A stretch of DNA of 6,448 bases from CAZUCD01 sp964618855 (lineage in GTDB: Bacteria; Sumerlaeota; Sumerlaeia; SLMS01; JANRJK01): the NCBI GenBank assembly GCA_964618855.1, contig CAZUCD010000190.1:1-6448 (forward strand). The letters run 5' to 3'. Every line of letters starts with the position of its first letter. Positions within the stretch are counted from its first letter, which is position 1. This document shows, one piece after another, positions 6,074 to 6,448 of this stretch. Below the pieces are notes generated by a model that saw only the letters and a list, made by a program, of their open reading frames with translations, was not told where the DNA came from and did not search any database. The translations under genes and the position numbers were made by a program.

Positions 6074-6448
6074 ATGCAGAACCCCTCCGGCATGCTGCAC
6101 CACGTGGAGATGTACGTTGCCGACCTCGCCCGGACTCGCGCCTTCTGGGATTGGTTCCTGGCGGAGATTGGTTGGTCGCTGTTCCAGGAATGGCCCGCGG
6201 GCGTGAGTTGGAAGCTCGGGCCGACCTACCTGGTCTTCGTGCAGGCGGAGGACCACCACAAGGGCGCCACGTTCCATCGCTGCAAGCCCGGGCTCAACCA
6301 CCTGGCGTTCCACGCGCCCGATCGTGCCGCGGTGGACCGGATGACGGAAGCCGTCCGCGCGCGCGGCCTCACCGTGCTATACGAGGACAAGCACCCCTAC
6401 GCCGGCGGCGAAGGGTACTACGCGCTCTTCTTCGAGGACCCGGACAGG
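6074..6448 (+). CDS. VOC (glyoxalase/bleomycin resistance fold) protein, C-terminal end cut
   Basis: The plus strand is open for 125 codons from ATG 6074 to the window edge. The sequence has the two beta-alpha-beta-beta-beta repeats of the vicinal oxygen chelate fold. The first starts with MLHHVEMYVADLARTRAFW (7-25) and holds a likely metal histidine, H10. The second starts with GLNHLAFHAPD (73-83) and holds H76. The last visible residues, ALFFEDPDR (117-125), are the usual lead-in to a final metal-binding glutamate a few residues later, so only a short tail is missing. VOC proteins include glyoxalase I, fosfomycin and bleomycin resistance proteins and extradiol dioxygenases. This short single-module type is common in bacteria and mostly uncharacterised, so the substrate is unknown. 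It is predicted cytoplasmic and transcribed away from the GH31 gene. Confidence 0.88.
   Translation, partial: MQNPSGMLHHVEMYVADLARTRAFWDWFLAEIGWSLFQEWPAGVSWKLGPTYLVFVQAEDHHKGATFHRCKPGLNHLAFHAPDRAAVDRMTEAVRARGLTVLYEDKHPYAGGEGYYALFFEDPDR

Noticed and set aside
5996..6313. 105-codon minus-strand frame covering the VOC gene start
   Set aside because: It runs antisense to a clear VOC protein and across the GH31 start, with no domain match and no ribosome binding site.

Overview
The window is GC-rich bacterial DNA (roughly two-thirds G+C by eye, not computed) that is almost entirely coding. It holds five protein genes and no recognisable RNA gene, CRISPR array, transposase or integrase. A bacterial deoxyhypusine-synthase-like gene, a lysine 6-transaminase and a very long GH31 glycosidase with a C-terminal sugar-binding-like module suggest a free-living, environmental, high-GC bacterium. 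Acidobacteria, Planctomycetes, Gemmatimonadetes, Armatimonadetes or Chloroflexi would fit, but the sequence alone does not settle the phylum.

Layout from left to right. (1) Positions 1-588, minus strand: the N-terminal 196 codons of a deoxyhypusine synthase-like protein, cut by the left edge. (2) Positions 682-2028, minus strand: a complete PLP-dependent L-lysine 6-transaminase (lat). It lies 93 bp upstream of the DHS-like gene, in the same reading frame, and probably forms an operon with it. (3) Positions 2029-2171: a 143-bp divergent intergenic region with an AT-rich patch. (4) Positions 2172-2642, plus strand: a DinB-family putative metalloprotein. (5) Positions 2643-2720: a convergent gap with a strong GC-rich hairpin. 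(6) Positions 2721-5999, minus strand: a 1092-aa GH31 glycosidase with a long C-terminal extension. (7) Positions 6000-6073: a short divergent spacer. (8) Positions 6074-6448, plus strand: a VOC (glyoxalase-fold) protein cut by the right edge. No gene-free stretch exceeds 300 bases.

The only pair with an apparent functional link is lat plus the DHS-like gene. Lat removes the epsilon-amino group of free lysine. DHS-family enzymes move an aminobutyl group from a polyamine to an amine, classically the epsilon-amine of a protein lysine. A joint role in lysine or polyamine metabolism is plausible but is inference. DinB, GH31 and VOC look like independent single-gene units. The many long ORFs on the opposite strands are shadows caused by GC-rich wobble positions. 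I found no clear sign of a wholly new system. The best leads are the lat/DHS-like pairing, the unexplained C-terminal half of the GH31 protein, and the hairpin that places the lat stop codon between perfect Shine-Dalgarno and anti-Shine-Dalgarno arms.
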